Positions 43,877-52,314 of a DNA stretch of 64,000 nt are shown in pieces; position 1 is the first letter of the stretch; each line of letters begins with the position of its first letter. The notes below the pieces were generated by a model. The model worked only from the letters and a program-made list of their open reading frames with translations. It ran no database searches and was not told where the DNA came from. The stretch covers positions 1 to 64,000 of the forward strand of contig JAAFIY010000006.1 of the NCBI GenBank assembly GCA_013297985.1, given 5' to 3'. The translations under genes were made by a program, and so were the position numbers. The DNA comes from Comamonadaceae bacterium. Its GTDB lineage: Bacteria; Pseudomonadota; Gammaproteobacteria; Burkholderiales; Burkholderiaceae_C.

Positions 43877-45040
43877 TCAAGCCGTCAGGGTGGGCACGTC
43901 GATCCATCGCCGCTCCTTCCAGCTTTGCAAGGCCAGCTCCACCAACTGCACGCCCTTGGCGCCTTCGGTGAGATCCCAGCGATAAGGCGCGCCTTCCACC
44001 ACATGGCGAATGAAGAGCTCCCACTGAGTCTTAAAGCCGTTGTCAAACACCTGGTAGTCGGGCACCAACTGCCAGTGGTCAAAGAAGTTCATCGGCTGCT
44101 TGACGTCGGGGTTCCACACCGGTTTGGGCGTGTTTACTCGGGCTTGGCTGCGCACGTCGCTCAAGCCCGCAACGGCCGAGCCGTGCGTGCCATCAACATG
44201 AAAAGTCACCAAGTCATCGCGGCGCACCCGGGTGGTCCAGCTGCTATTGATTTGCGCAATCACAGGCTCACCGTTGTGGCCTTCGAGCTCAAAGGTGGCA
44301 TAGCAGGCGTCATCAGCGGTGGCGGCGTAGCGCCGGCCGGCTTCATCCAGCCGTTCAGGGATGTGGGTGGCGCCCAGGCACGAGATGGACTTCACCTTGC
44401 CAAAGCAGTTGTCCAGCACGTAGCGCCAGTGGCAGATCATGTCCAAGATGATGCCGCCGCCGTCTTGGGCGCGGTAGTTCCAGCTGGGGCGCTGGATGGG
44501 CTGCAAATCGCCTTCGAACACCCAGTAGCCAAACTCGCCGCGCACGCTGAGCATGCGGCCAAAAAAGCCGCTGCGCCGCATCAGGTCGAGCTTGAGCAAG
44601 CCGGGCAAAAACAGCTTGTCTTGCACCACGCCGTGCTTGATGCCCGCAGCCTTGGCGGCGGCCACCAGATCCATCGCTTCAGCCAGATTGGTAGCCACCG
44701 GCTTTTCGCAATAGATGTGCTTGCCCGCCGCAATGGCGCGCTTGAGCAAGGTGGGCCGCATCTGGGTGGTAGCGGCGTCAAAGAAGACGGTGTCGGAAGG
44801 GTTGGCCAGGGCCGCGTCAAGGTCGGTGGTCCAGCGCAAATTGCCGTGCGCTTTGGCTAAGGCCTCGATCTTGTCAGCGTTGCGGCCCACCAAGATGGGG
44901 TCCGGCATGACCCGATCGCCATTGGCCAACGCCACGCCGCCTTGATTGCGAATGGCGACGATAGATCGAACCAGGTGCTGATTGAGCCCCATGCGACCGG
45001 TCACGCCGTGCATGATGAGGCCCAGACGATGAATGGTCAT
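43877..45040 (-). CDS. Gfo/Idh/MocA-family oxidoreductase
   Basis: 387 aa from ATG 45040, overlapping the enolase-like gene by 4 bp. N-terminal Rossmann fold with the dinucleotide loop LIMHGVTGRMGLNQH, then HIYCEKPVATNLAEAMD (Lys of the EKP motif) and the C-terminal sheet domain. The active-site-like segment GGGIILDMICHWRYV carries Asp and His of the family D-x3-H pattern. These enzymes oxidise sugars or cyclitols at a hydroxyl with NAD(P). Confidence 0.88.
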   Translation of the reverse strand: MTIHRLGLIMHGVTGRMGLNQHLVRSIVAIRNQGGVALANGDRVMPDPILVGRNADKIEALAKAHGNLRWTTDLDAALANPSDTVFFDAATTQMRPTLLKRAIAAGKHIYCEKPVATNLAEAMDLVAAAKAAGIKHGVVQDKLFLPGLLKLDLMRRSGFFGRMLSVRGEFGYWVFEGDLQPIQRPSWNYRAQDGGGIILDMICHWRYVLDNCFGKVKSISCLGATHIPERLDEAGRRYAATADDACYATFELEGHNGEPVIAQINSSWTTRVRRDDLVTFHVDGTHGSAVAGLSDVRSQARVNTPKPVWNPDVKQPMNFFDHWQLVPDYQVFDNGFKTQWELFIRHVVEGAPYRWDLTEGAKGVQLVELALQSWKERRWIDVPTLTA

Positions 45041-46494
45041 AGGGTGCGAGCCAGGGTTGGAGTAGAAGAAGCCGACGCCGACACAGGCATCGCTGCCAGG
45101 GACGACCAGTCGGGGTGGGCGGCGCTGGCAAAGCCTGGCGCCGCGCCAATCGTTTTCAGCGAAATCTGGCCTGCCACGCAGTAAAGACGTGGGCGATCTG
45201 CCGGGGTGTACAGATCTGCATGGGTGCGGGCAAAGGCGCGGGCCTCGTCCGCCGGGGCTGAGCCAAACCCATCCACGTAATGATGGCCGTTGCGCTCGAT
45301 ATGCGTGGCCCCCAGCAGGCCCACCAAGCACAGGTCTTGTTGCACGCCCAGGCCTGCTTGCGTGGTGAGGTCTTCGGCGCTGAGCACGCAGGATTGGCTG
45401 GGCTTTGATTGGTTGTGTCGGTCGATGCGGGCCGCGTTCACCAGCGACTTGTAAAGGCCCTTGCAGCATTTGCTGGACACACCGCGATAGCCCAACGCCT
45501 GTGCCTGCGGCCAACTGCCCCAGTCGGCGTCGGATTCGTCCATGACAAGTGGGGGCAGCCCCGGCGTGTCCACACGAGACGTCAGGGCGCTTTGGCGATG
45601 AATGGGTTGTTCAATCCAAGCCACCCGGGCGAGCAAGGCGCGCAGCTGCGGGCTCCCCTGTAACTCGGCCCAGAAAGCGGACACCGCCTGAACGTTGGCA
45701 AACTGTTCGTTGCCGTCCAGGGTGATTTGGCACCGCTCTGCGCCGGGTACGCGGGCGATGTGCTCCAGGCGCTGTTGATCAAACTCCACATCCCCTGTGA
45801 GCTTGATCTTGAGCCACTTGGGGGCCATGTGCTGCATCACGCCCACGAGCGTGCTGGGCAGGTCGTCGTCGGGTGCGTCGGCGGGTGGCTCGGTGAGTGC
45901 GTCCACGGCACCCACGGTGTGGCGCAATGCAATCGAAGCGGGCAGGGAGCGCTGACGCAGCCAAGTGGCCCAGTCGAAGTCATGCAAATCTGGCGCCACG
46001 GCGTGCGCCTTGAGCGCAGCGGCAAGCCCAAGGCTGTCGCGCTGAAGGGCTTGGGCGAAGGGCACAGCCAGGTGGCGACACACGCCGTCGGCAATGGCGC
46101 GGGCCAACAGCGCTGGGCCATAGTGGGCGGCCAACGGCTGCATCTGGCCATGCAGGAATTGCGTGGTGTGCAAATCAATTGCCAACGAAAGGCCGCAGGC
46201 GCTGTCGGGGTTAAGCGTGGTGACCACTTGGGCAGCGGTGTGGACGCTGGTGCGCAGGTGTTGCAGGTCTTGCTCGTGGCTTTGATCGGGCAGTTTTTCA
46301 AACCATTTGGGGACCAGCATTTCAGCGCCAGCGCCAACCGAGCTTCGCCCTTGGGCGTCGACCAACTCAACCCGTACGAAGGCTTGCGGCGCCTGGGTGA
46401 GCGTCATGACGCCAAAGCGAAATGGCAAGCGCAGCCGCACGGGGCGTTCGAACAGGTCCACGCGTGCCACACGCAGCTTGGGCGCATCAGGCAT
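45037..46494 (-). CDS. Enolase-superfamily protein (mandelate racemase/muconate lactonizing-like)
   Basis: 485 aa from ATG 46494, which overlaps the ABC ATPase gene by 8 bp; a longer in-frame start would overlap by 62 bp. The catalytic barrel carries KWLKIKLTGD (about 226-235, K-x-K base), the metal ligands TLDGNEQF and VAWIEQPIH, LVMDESDAD, and a second base candidate VSSKCCKGLYKSL. It would abstract a proton alpha to a carboxylate, for example in sugar-acid dehydration. The N-terminal capping domain (1-140) and a 50-residue tail make it long for the family. Confidence 0.78.
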   Translation of the reverse strand: MPDAPKLRVARVDLFERPVRLRLPFRFGVMTLTQAPQAFVRVELVDAQGRSSVGAGAEMLVPKWFEKLPDQSHEQDLQHLRTSVHTAAQVVTTLNPDSACGLSLAIDLHTTQFLHGQMQPLAAHYGPALLARAIADGVCRHLAVPFAQALQRDSLGLAAALKAHAVAPDLHDFDWATWLRQRSLPASIALRHTVGAVDALTEPPADAPDDDLPSTLVGVMQHMAPKWLKIKLTGDVEFDQQRLEHIARVPGAERCQITLDGNEQFANVQAVSAFWAELQGSPQLRALLARVAWIEQPIHRQSALTSRVDTPGLPPLVMDESDADWGSWPQAQALGYRGVSSKCCKGLYKSLVNAARIDRHNQSKPSQSCVLSAEDLTTQAGLGVQQDLCLVGLLGATHIERNGHHYVDGFGSAPADEARAFARTHADLYTPADRPRLYCVAGQISLKTIGAAPGFASAAHPDWSSLAAMPVSASASSTPTLARTL

Positions 46495-47260
46495 CGAGCT
46501 CGCCTTTTGAGAAAAAGTGCGCCCGAATTCGGCGCGCGTAGTCGGCAAACTCGGGCGAGCCCATCACGTCCAGATGGCGCGGGCGGGGCAGGTCAATGCG
46601 GTACTGGGCTGCGATTTGTCCAGGCCGCTCGCTCATCACCAGCACCCGATCCGCCAAGAAAATAGCTTCGGGAATGCTGTGCGTGATCAGCAACACCGTT
46701 TTTTGCGACTTAAGCACGATGTCTTGCAATGCAAGATTCATCTTTTCGCGCGTCATGGCGTCAAGTGCCCCAAACGGCTCATCCATCAACAACAAGGGCG
46801 GGTTGTGCAACAGGGCCCGACAAATCGACACCCGCTGCTGCATACCGCCTGAGAGCTGCCAGGGGTACTTATTTTCAAAGCCCTTCAGCCCGGCCAGCGC
46901 CACCAACTCGGCCGCGCGCGTGCGCGCCGCGTTCATGTCCAGGCCGCGCACTTCCGCTTGGAGCAAGATGTTGCCCAGGGCACGCTTCCACGGCAGCAGT
47001 ACCGCACTTTGAAAGACGATGCCCACCCCGGTTTGCGGGCCACGCACCTCTTGCCCTTGCAGGCGCAAAGCGCCCGAGGTAATCGGCAGCAGGCCCGCCA
47101 CCATCTTCATCAGCGTGCTTTTGCCGCAGCCCGAGGGGCCCACCACCGCAACGAACTCGCCAGCACAGATGTTGAAGCTCAAGGGCTTGAGCGACTCCAC
47201 TGGGCCGTCGGCGCTGGTGTACACCTTGGTGACGTCAACCGCTTCGATCAGCACTTTCAA
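46487..47260 (-). CDS. ABC transporter ATPase, NitT/TauT type
   Basis: About 257 aa from TTG 47260 (KVLIEAVDVTKVYTS), the usual start for the family; an ATG at 47350 in frame would overlap the binding-protein gene by 47 bp and add a 30-residue unrelated leader, so the start is uncertain. Walker A GPSGCGKSTL, Q-loop VFQSAVLLPW, signature LSGGMQQRV, Walker B LLLMDEPFGALDA and H-loop LLITHSIPEA are all intact. It powers import by the neighbouring permease. Confidence 0.9.
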   Translation of the reverse strand: MKVLIEAVDVTKVYTSADGPVESLKPLSFNICAGEFVAVVGPSGCGKSTLMKMVAGLLPITSGALRLQGQEVRGPQTGVGIVFQSAVLLPWKRALGNILLQAEVRGLDMNAARTRAAELVALAGLKGFENKYPWQLSGGMQQRVSICRALLHNPPLLLMDEPFGALDAMTREKMNLALQDIVLKSQKTVLLITHSIPEAIFLADRVLVMSERPGQIAAQYRIDLPRPRHLDVMGSPEFADYARRIRAHFFSKGELDA

Positions 47261-47303
47261 GCCGGTTTCTTGCGCGGGGGAGGGAGGATCTGCGCGCAAG
47301 GGC

Positions 47304-48302
47304 TTAGCTCGGTAGATGGGCCAGGGTGAAGTAGTCTTCAAAGCGCCCACGCTGAGCCGCTTCCAGGCCGCCCCATTCCACCAACATGTCCAGCGTGTCG
47401 TTGCCAGTTTTGGTGCTCATACGAAACGGGGGCAGGTTGCGCGTCTCGGGCGTGCGCCACAGCGGGATGGTGAGATTCAGACCCGCAATCAGACTGTCGC
47501 GCTGCCCCGATTTCGGATTGAGCTTGAGCATGGCGTCAATCGCCGCTTCTGGGCTGCGCTCAGTCTGCAAGGCCGCTTGGGTGGTCGCCCGCATGAAGCG
47601 GTTGGCCAATTCAGGCTGGCGCTGCAAGGTGTCGCGGTGGGCAATCACGCCGGTGGCCACCAAGTTGACGCCGTATTGGTGAAAGGCGATATGGCTGGTG
47701 GGCTTTTTGGTGGCATCGGTGATGCGAATGCCTTGGTCCATCAAGAAACCCAGCAGCGCATCGGCCTGCCCGTTGATCACCGCATTGAGCTTGGTTTGTG
47801 CATCACCCGCTACCGTACGGAATTCGCTTTCACGGATGCCCGTCTTGCGCAAAAACAGCGGCCAAATCTGGCTGAGCGCGTCGCCCGGCGTGGTGGCGAT
47901 CACCTTGCCGCGAATGTCTTCGGGTTTGGTGATGTTCTTCTCAGCCAGACTGATGACCGCCATGGGGCTGGTTTGCAGCATCACGCCAATGGATCGGATA
48001 GGTGCCCCGCGCGCCGCAGCCCGCACCACCGCACCGGTGTCGGCGTAGCCGAACTGCACCGAGTTGGCTGCCACTGCTTGCACCGTTGGCCCAGATCCGC
48101 GGCCTTCTTGGATTTCAATGTCGATGCCCTCGGCTTCATACAAACCACGCTCACGACCTAAGTAGAAGGGTGCGTGCTCGCTGTAGGTGTACCAGTTCAG
48201 CATCAGCGTGACCTTTTGGCGCGTCTGCGCATACAAGGCGGGGCTGCCCAATGTGGCTGCAGCAGCGCTGGCCAAAACTTGAAGGGTTGTGCGGCGTTTC
48301 AT
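47304..48302 (-). CDS. ABC transporter substrate-binding protein, NMT1/THI5-like
   Basis: 332 aa with a signal peptide (RTTLQVLASAAAATLGSPALYAQ). The mature part starts KVTLMLNWYTYSEHAPFYLGRERGLYEAEGIDIEIQEG, typical of NitT/TauT/THI5-like binding proteins, and continues VQFGYADTGAVVRAAARGAPIR. Relatives bind sulfonates, pyrimidines or aromatic acids; the ligand here is unknown. Confidence 0.9.
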   Translation of the reverse strand: MKRRTTLQVLASAAAATLGSPALYAQTRQKVTLMLNWYTYSEHAPFYLGRERGLYEAEGIDIEIQEGRGSGPTVQAVAANSVQFGYADTGAVVRAAARGAPIRSIGVMLQTSPMAVISLAEKNITKPEDIRGKVIATTPGDALSQIWPLFLRKTGIRESEFRTVAGDAQTKLNAVINGQADALLGFLMDQGIRITDATKKPTSHIAFHQYGVNLVATGVIAHRDTLQRQPELANRFMRATTQAALQTERSPEAAIDAMLKLNPKSGQRDSLIAGLNLTIPLWRTPETRNLPPFRMSTKTGNDTLDMLVEWGGLEAAQRGRFEDYFTLAHLPS

Positions 48303-48359
48303 GGTGTCTCCTCTTGGGTGGGTCTGGCGGGGCGAGAACTTGGAGATGGACTTGGCGCT

Positions 48360-49142
48360 TCAGGCCACTGGTTGCAGGTCGTGCCGTTGGGAGGCGTGCC
48401 ACGGCAGGGCATAGCGCTCGATGACTTCCAGTACCCAAAAGAGCACCACGCCCATCACCGACAACACCACCAGGGCAGCAAACATCAGCGGCAAATCAAA
48501 GGTGCCGTTGGCCTTTTGCAGCACATAGCCCAAGCCCGAGTTAGAGCCCACAAATTCACCCACCACGGCGCCCACAACGGCCAAGGTAATAGAGACCTTC
48601 AGGCCGCTGAAGATGGCAGGCAAGGCGTAGGGCAGCCGAAAACGCAGAAACACGCCGACGCGCGACGCGCCCATGGATCGCGCCAAATCAATGACATCTG
48701 GCTCGACGGACTTAAAGCCACTGACGGTGGCCACCACCACGGGGAAAAATCCCAGCAAAAACGCCGCAATCACCTTGGGCACCAGGCCAAAACCAAACCA
48801 CACCACAAACAGCGGCGCCACCGCCACCTTCGGAATCGATTGCGAAAACACCAGCAGCGGATACACAAAGCTTTCGACCAGTCGCGAATACGCGATCGCC
48901 ATGGCCACGGGCACACCCACCACCACAGACAGCGCAAATCCGCCAAGCGTGGCCGCCAGGGTAGGCGCAGCCTCTTTCATGAGCATCGGCCACTCTTTGA
49001 ACAATTGCCCCAGCACCGACTGCGGCGTGGGCACCAAGAACGGCTGGATGCCGAAGATGCGGATCACCAAATCCCACAGCACCAGCAAGATGGCCAGCGA
49101 CACCAAGGGTCGCAGCCAGGCCGCACTTAACAGGCGGCGCAT
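48360..49142 (-). CDS. ABC transporter permease, NitT/TauT type
   Basis: 260 aa, about six membrane helices. The BPD_transp_1 coupling loop (EAA motif) is SMGASRVGVFLRFRLPYALPAIFSGLKV. Its start and the stop of the dioxygenase gene share one base (TGATG), showing translational coupling to the oxygenase gene. Confidence 0.9.
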   Translation of the reverse strand: MRRLLSAAWLRPLVSLAILLVLWDLVIRIFGIQPFLVPTPQSVLGQLFKEWPMLMKEAAPTLAATLGGFALSVVVGVPVAMAIAYSRLVESFVYPLLVFSQSIPKVAVAPLFVVWFGFGLVPKVIAAFLLGFFPVVVATVSGFKSVEPDVIDLARSMGASRVGVFLRFRLPYALPAIFSGLKVSITLAVVGAVVGEFVGSNSGLGYVLQKANGTFDLPLMFAALVVLSVMGVVLFWVLEVIERYALPWHASQRHDLQPVA

Positions 49143-49936
49143 CAGGCCGTCACCTGGTGTTGGGGCGTGTCGGTCACGCGGTATTTCAGGCTATGGTCAT
49201 AGGGCAGCGCGGGGTGGGCAAACTCGACGTCGTTGCGCACAAAGTGCAGCGCGCAGGCGCGCCGCCAATGCGGCGAATGGTTGGGCCCCGACACATGGAA
49301 GGTGTTGCCATGGTGAAAGGACACACCCCCCTTGCGCACAGGCGCGGGGCTCATGGGCTGCTTGTCCAAAATAGGGGCACCTATCTGCAAGTTGTACGGT
49401 TCGCCTTCGGGCGCAAAGTGCGGATACACCGGCCCCAAATGGGTGCCATCGCCGTAGTACAGACAGCCGTTTTCAAGCGTGGAGTCGTCCAGCGCAATCC
49501 ACGCGGTCACGACACCTTCTGGGTCGGTCGGGCCAAAGTAGTAGTTGTCTTGGTGCGCAGGCTTCGGCCCGCCGCCTTCTGGTGGCTTGAAGAACACCTG
49601 ACTGAAATAAATCGACACGCCGGGCCCCACCAGCGCGTGCACCCAAGCGAGCAGCCTGGGGTTGTGGGCCAACTGGCGCACCAGCGGGCGGTGGTGATGC
49701 GGGTTGTCTAACTTGCGCAGCACGGTGCGCGCTTGCACGCCGGTGTCGATGTACCAAGCCCTGCGCTCGGGCGGCAGATCAGACAAGAACTGTTCGCCCC
49801 ACGCATGGATGTCGGCTACCACCGCGTCTACTGTGGCAGTGTCAAACACCCCGTTGACTGTGAGGTGCCCTTGCAAGCGGTAGTGGCCCACCGAATACGG
49901 ATCAACTGGCGACGAGGTGGTAGCGGCGATGTTCAT
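49142..49936 (-). CDS. Phytanoyl-CoA dioxygenase (PhyH)-family Fe(II)/2-oxoglutarate oxygenase
   Basis: 264 aa. A double-stranded beta-helix oxygenase: HQDNYYFGP supplies the H-x-D iron ligands (about residues 128-130), the distal His lies in HHGNTFHVSGPNHSPHWRRACALHF, and the Arg there can hold 2-oxoglutarate. Members hydroxylate lipids, phosphonates, ectoine or sugars. It is the first gene of the 11-gene operon and is translated together with the ABC permease, so its product or substrate probably enters by that transporter. A strong promoter lies just upstream. Confidence 0.88.
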   Translation of the reverse strand: MNIAATTSSPVDPYSVGHYRLQGHLTVNGVFDTATVDAVVADIHAWGEQFLSDLPPERRAWYIDTGVQARTVLRKLDNPHHHRPLVRQLAHNPRLLAWVHALVGPGVSIYFSQVFFKPPEGGGPKPAHQDNYYFGPTDPEGVVTAWIALDDSTLENGCLYYGDGTHLGPVYPHFAPEGEPYNLQIGAPILDKQPMSPAPVRKGGVSFHHGNTFHVSGPNHSPHWRRACALHFVRNDVEFAHPALPYDHSLKYRVTDTPQHQVTA

Positions 49937-49942
49937 GCGCGA

Positions 49943-49994
49943 CTCCTTTAATTCCCGTTTTGGTGAATTATTACGAGCACGCCCGTTCTGTCAA
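49943..49994 (-). promoter_or_regulatory. Promoter and ribosome site of the 11-gene operon
   Basis: On the minus strand: TTGACA (49989-49994, perfect -35), 16-bp spacer, AATAAT (49967-49972, 5 of 6 for -10), then AAAGGAG (49943-49949) six to seven bases before the ATG. A sigma-70-type promoter with a short leader of roughly 25 nt. Confidence 0.7.
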
Positions 49995-50111
49995 GCTAGG
50001 ACAAGCCGCAGCCGCGCAGGCTGAACTTTGTGCGCCGGGCTTTACCCAACTTCATGCGACCCCAAGCGCCCGGCGCAGCGGGGGCCAACACCATCCGACA
50101 CAATCCGTGAC

Positions 50112-52277
50112 ATGAAGCGTTCTGGCATTTTCAAAGTTGTGCTCACCCTGGCCATGGTGGCCGGGGTAGCGGGCAGCGGGTGGTGGTGGCAGCAGCGGGA
50201 TGACACCGATACGGCCAACTACCGCACCGGCAAAATTGAGCGGGGCACGCTGGCGGCCACGGTGTCGGCCAGCGGTGCAGTCAATCCGGTTTCTTTGGTG
50301 ACGGTGGGCACCCAGGTGTCGGGGCAAATCCGCGATTTGTTGGTGGATTTCAATACCGAAGTCAAAGCCGGGCAGTTGCTGGCGCAAATTGACCCTGAGA
50401 CCTTTGAATACCGGGTGCGCTCGGCCCAGGCAGATGTGGATTCGGCCCGCGCGGCGGTGCTGACATCGCAAGCCAACGCGCTAGCGGCACGCGCCAATGT
50501 GTCGCGTTCGCAAGCCGATGTGAACGAGGCCCGCCGCACCCACGACCGAAATGTGAGCCTGGTGGCGCAGAACTTCATTTCGCAAAGCGAAGCCGAACGC
50601 ACAGCCGCCGTGGTGATCCAAACCCAAGAAACGCTGCGCAGCATCCAAGCGCAGTTGCAGGTGGCCGAAGCACAGATCAAAACGGCCGAAGCCACTGTGG
50701 CCCAACGCCAAGCCACTTTGGCGCAGGCGCAGGTGGATTTAAGCCGCACCCGCATCGTCTCGCCCATCAATGGCATCGTGGTCAAACGCTCCATTGAGCG
50801 CGGCCAGACGGTGGCCGCCAGCTTGCAGGCACCTGAGCTGTTTGTGATTGCACAAAACCTGCAAGACATGCAGGTGGACGCCAGCGTGGACGAAGCCGAT
50901 GTGGGCCGTATCCGCACCGGCCAAAACGCCACCTTCACCATCGACGCTTTCCCCGGCCAAACCTTTGATGGCACGGTGCGCCAGGTGCGCAAAGCGGCGG
51001 TCAATGTGAACAACGTGGTGAGCTATGTGGTGGTGGTGGCGTTTTCCAACACCAGCGGGCGCTTGCTGCCGGGCATGACGGCCAACGTGCGGGTGGTCAC
51101 CGACCAGCGCGACAACGTGCTCAAGGTGCCCAATGCTGCCCTGCGGGTGCGCATTGCGGGCTTGGAACCCGAAAGCCTGCCCAACCCAGGATCGCCGCCG
51201 GGCGCAACACCGCCCGCGGCGGCACCTGCGACCGCACCGACAAATGGCCCCGCCGCAAGCCCGGCAGGGGCACCTGCTTCCGCTCCCGTCTCTACCCCAG
51301 CCTCCACCCCCCCGGCCACTTCCACCAGTTGGTTGCGCCAACTAGAGGCATGGCTGCCCAGTGCCCATGCGCAAACCCCACCGGGCGGGCAGATGGCGGC
51401 CATGCGCGACCGCTTAGTGGCTGATTTGCAATTGAGCCCAGCGCAGCAAACCAAGCTCGACCAGATCTTGGAGCAAATGCGCCCGCAGTTCGCCGCCCTG
51501 CGCGACATGAGCGACGAGCAGCGCGCCACCGAGCGCCCCAAGCTCATGGGCCAAATGCGTGAGCGCATCAACGCCATCTTGGAGCCAGCGCAGCGCGAGC
51601 ACTACGCGGCCATGCAAGCGCAGCGGGGCCCACAAGCCCGCACCGATGCGCCAGCGGGGGTTGCACCGTCCGCTACAAATTCTGTAGCTGCTTCGGCAGA
51701 TAAATCGGGCGGTACAGGCGCATCAGCCGCAAAACCCGCGGCCAGTGCCCGCGCAGCTGCCACGCCCATCGGCCCGCTCGCCAAGCCGCGTGAAGGCTCA
51801 GGCCCTGGGGTGGAATACCGCAACCGCCTGATCACCGAACTGCGCTTGACCGAAGAGCAAGCGGCCAAGGTGGACGATTTCTTTGCCGAAGCGCGCCCCA
51901 AGTTTGGCGCCCTGCGCGAACTGCCCGAAGAAGCCCGCCGCAAAGCGCGCGAAGCCATCATGGCCGACATCCGTGGCCGCATCAGCGATGTGCTGAGCGC
52001 CGAGCAAAAAACCCGCTTTGTCCAGATGCAGGCTGAGGCAGGCACGCGCCAGGTCACTCGCGGCCGCGTGCATGTGCTGGGCGCTGACAACAAACCCAAG
52101 GCCTATGCGGTGCGCTTAGGCATTACCGACGGCAACTTCACCGAACTGATCGTGCCGCCCGACAGTCCCGCAGGCCGCGTGCTGACAGAAGGCGCCACGG
52201 TGATCACGGGTGTACCTGCGGCGGCGGCTAGCAACAGGCCCGCAGGCGGCTCAGCCGCGCCGCGCCTGCCCTTCTGA
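50112..52277 (+). CDS. macA: MacA-like periplasmic adaptor with two Spy/CpxP-like modules
   Basis: 721 aa from ATG 50112, nearly twice the normal MacA length (about 370-390). Residues 8-26 are a membrane anchor; 55-98 and 210-255 form the lipoyl domain, 98-210 the helical hairpin, 250-345 the beta-barrel. Then comes an insertion of about 300 residues: a Pro/Ala linker (350-405), a helical module (about 428-505; LSPAQQTKLDQIL, LEPAQREHY), a second linker and a similar module (571-645; LTEEQAAKVDDFF, LSAEQKTRF). The membrane-proximal domain resumes at about 648-700 (VHVLGADNKPKAYAVRLGITDG). The L-T/S-x-x-Q pattern is that of Spy/CpxP. A hairpin repeat copy encodes residues 520-534. Confidence 0.85.
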   Translation: MKRSGIFKVVLTLAMVAGVAGSGWWWQQRDDTDTANYRTGKIERGTLAATVSASGAVNPVSLVTVGTQVSGQIRDLLVDFNTEVKAGQLLAQIDPETFEYRVRSAQADVDSARAAVLTSQANALAARANVSRSQADVNEARRTHDRNVSLVAQNFISQSEAERTAAVVIQTQETLRSIQAQLQVAEAQIKTAEATVAQRQATLAQAQVDLSRTRIVSPINGIVVKRSIERGQTVAASLQAPELFVIAQNLQDMQVDASVDEADVGRIRTGQNATFTIDAFPGQTFDGTVRQVRKAAVNVNNVVSYVVVVAFSNTSGRLLPGMTANVRVVTDQRDNVLKVPNAALRVRIAGLEPESLPNPGSPPGATPPAAAPATAPTNGPAASPAGAPASAPVSTPASTPPATSTSWLRQLEAWLPSAHAQTPPGGQMAAMRDRLVADLQLSPAQQTKLDQILEQMRPQFAALRDMSDEQRATERPKLMGQMRERINAILEPAQREHYAAMQAQRGPQARTDAPAGVAPSATNSVAASADKSGGTGASAAKPAASARAAATPIGPLAKPREGSGPGVEYRNRLITELRLTEEQAAKVDDFFAEARPKFGALRELPEEARRKAREAIMADIRGRISDVLSAEQKTRFVQMQAEAGTRQVTRGRVHVLGADNKPKAYAVRLGITDGNFTELIVPPDSPAGRVLTEGATVITGVPAAAASNRPAGGSAAPRLPF
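51671..51713 (+). repeat. Hairpin repeat copy inside macA
   Basis: CGCTACAAATTCTGTAGC then TGCTTCGGCAG and AATCGGGCGG closely follows intergenic copy 1. It is read in frame as ATNSVAASADKSGG in the linker between the two Spy-like modules. Confidence 0.8.
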
Positions 52278-52314
52278 CCTACTGCCCGCAACCGCCTCCC
52301 CAACCGCACGCTGT

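Noticed and set aside
43856-44860. Plus-strand reading frame of about 330 codons
   Set aside because: Lies wholly opposite the Gfo/Idh gene, whose motifs are clear; no start signal or family resemblance.
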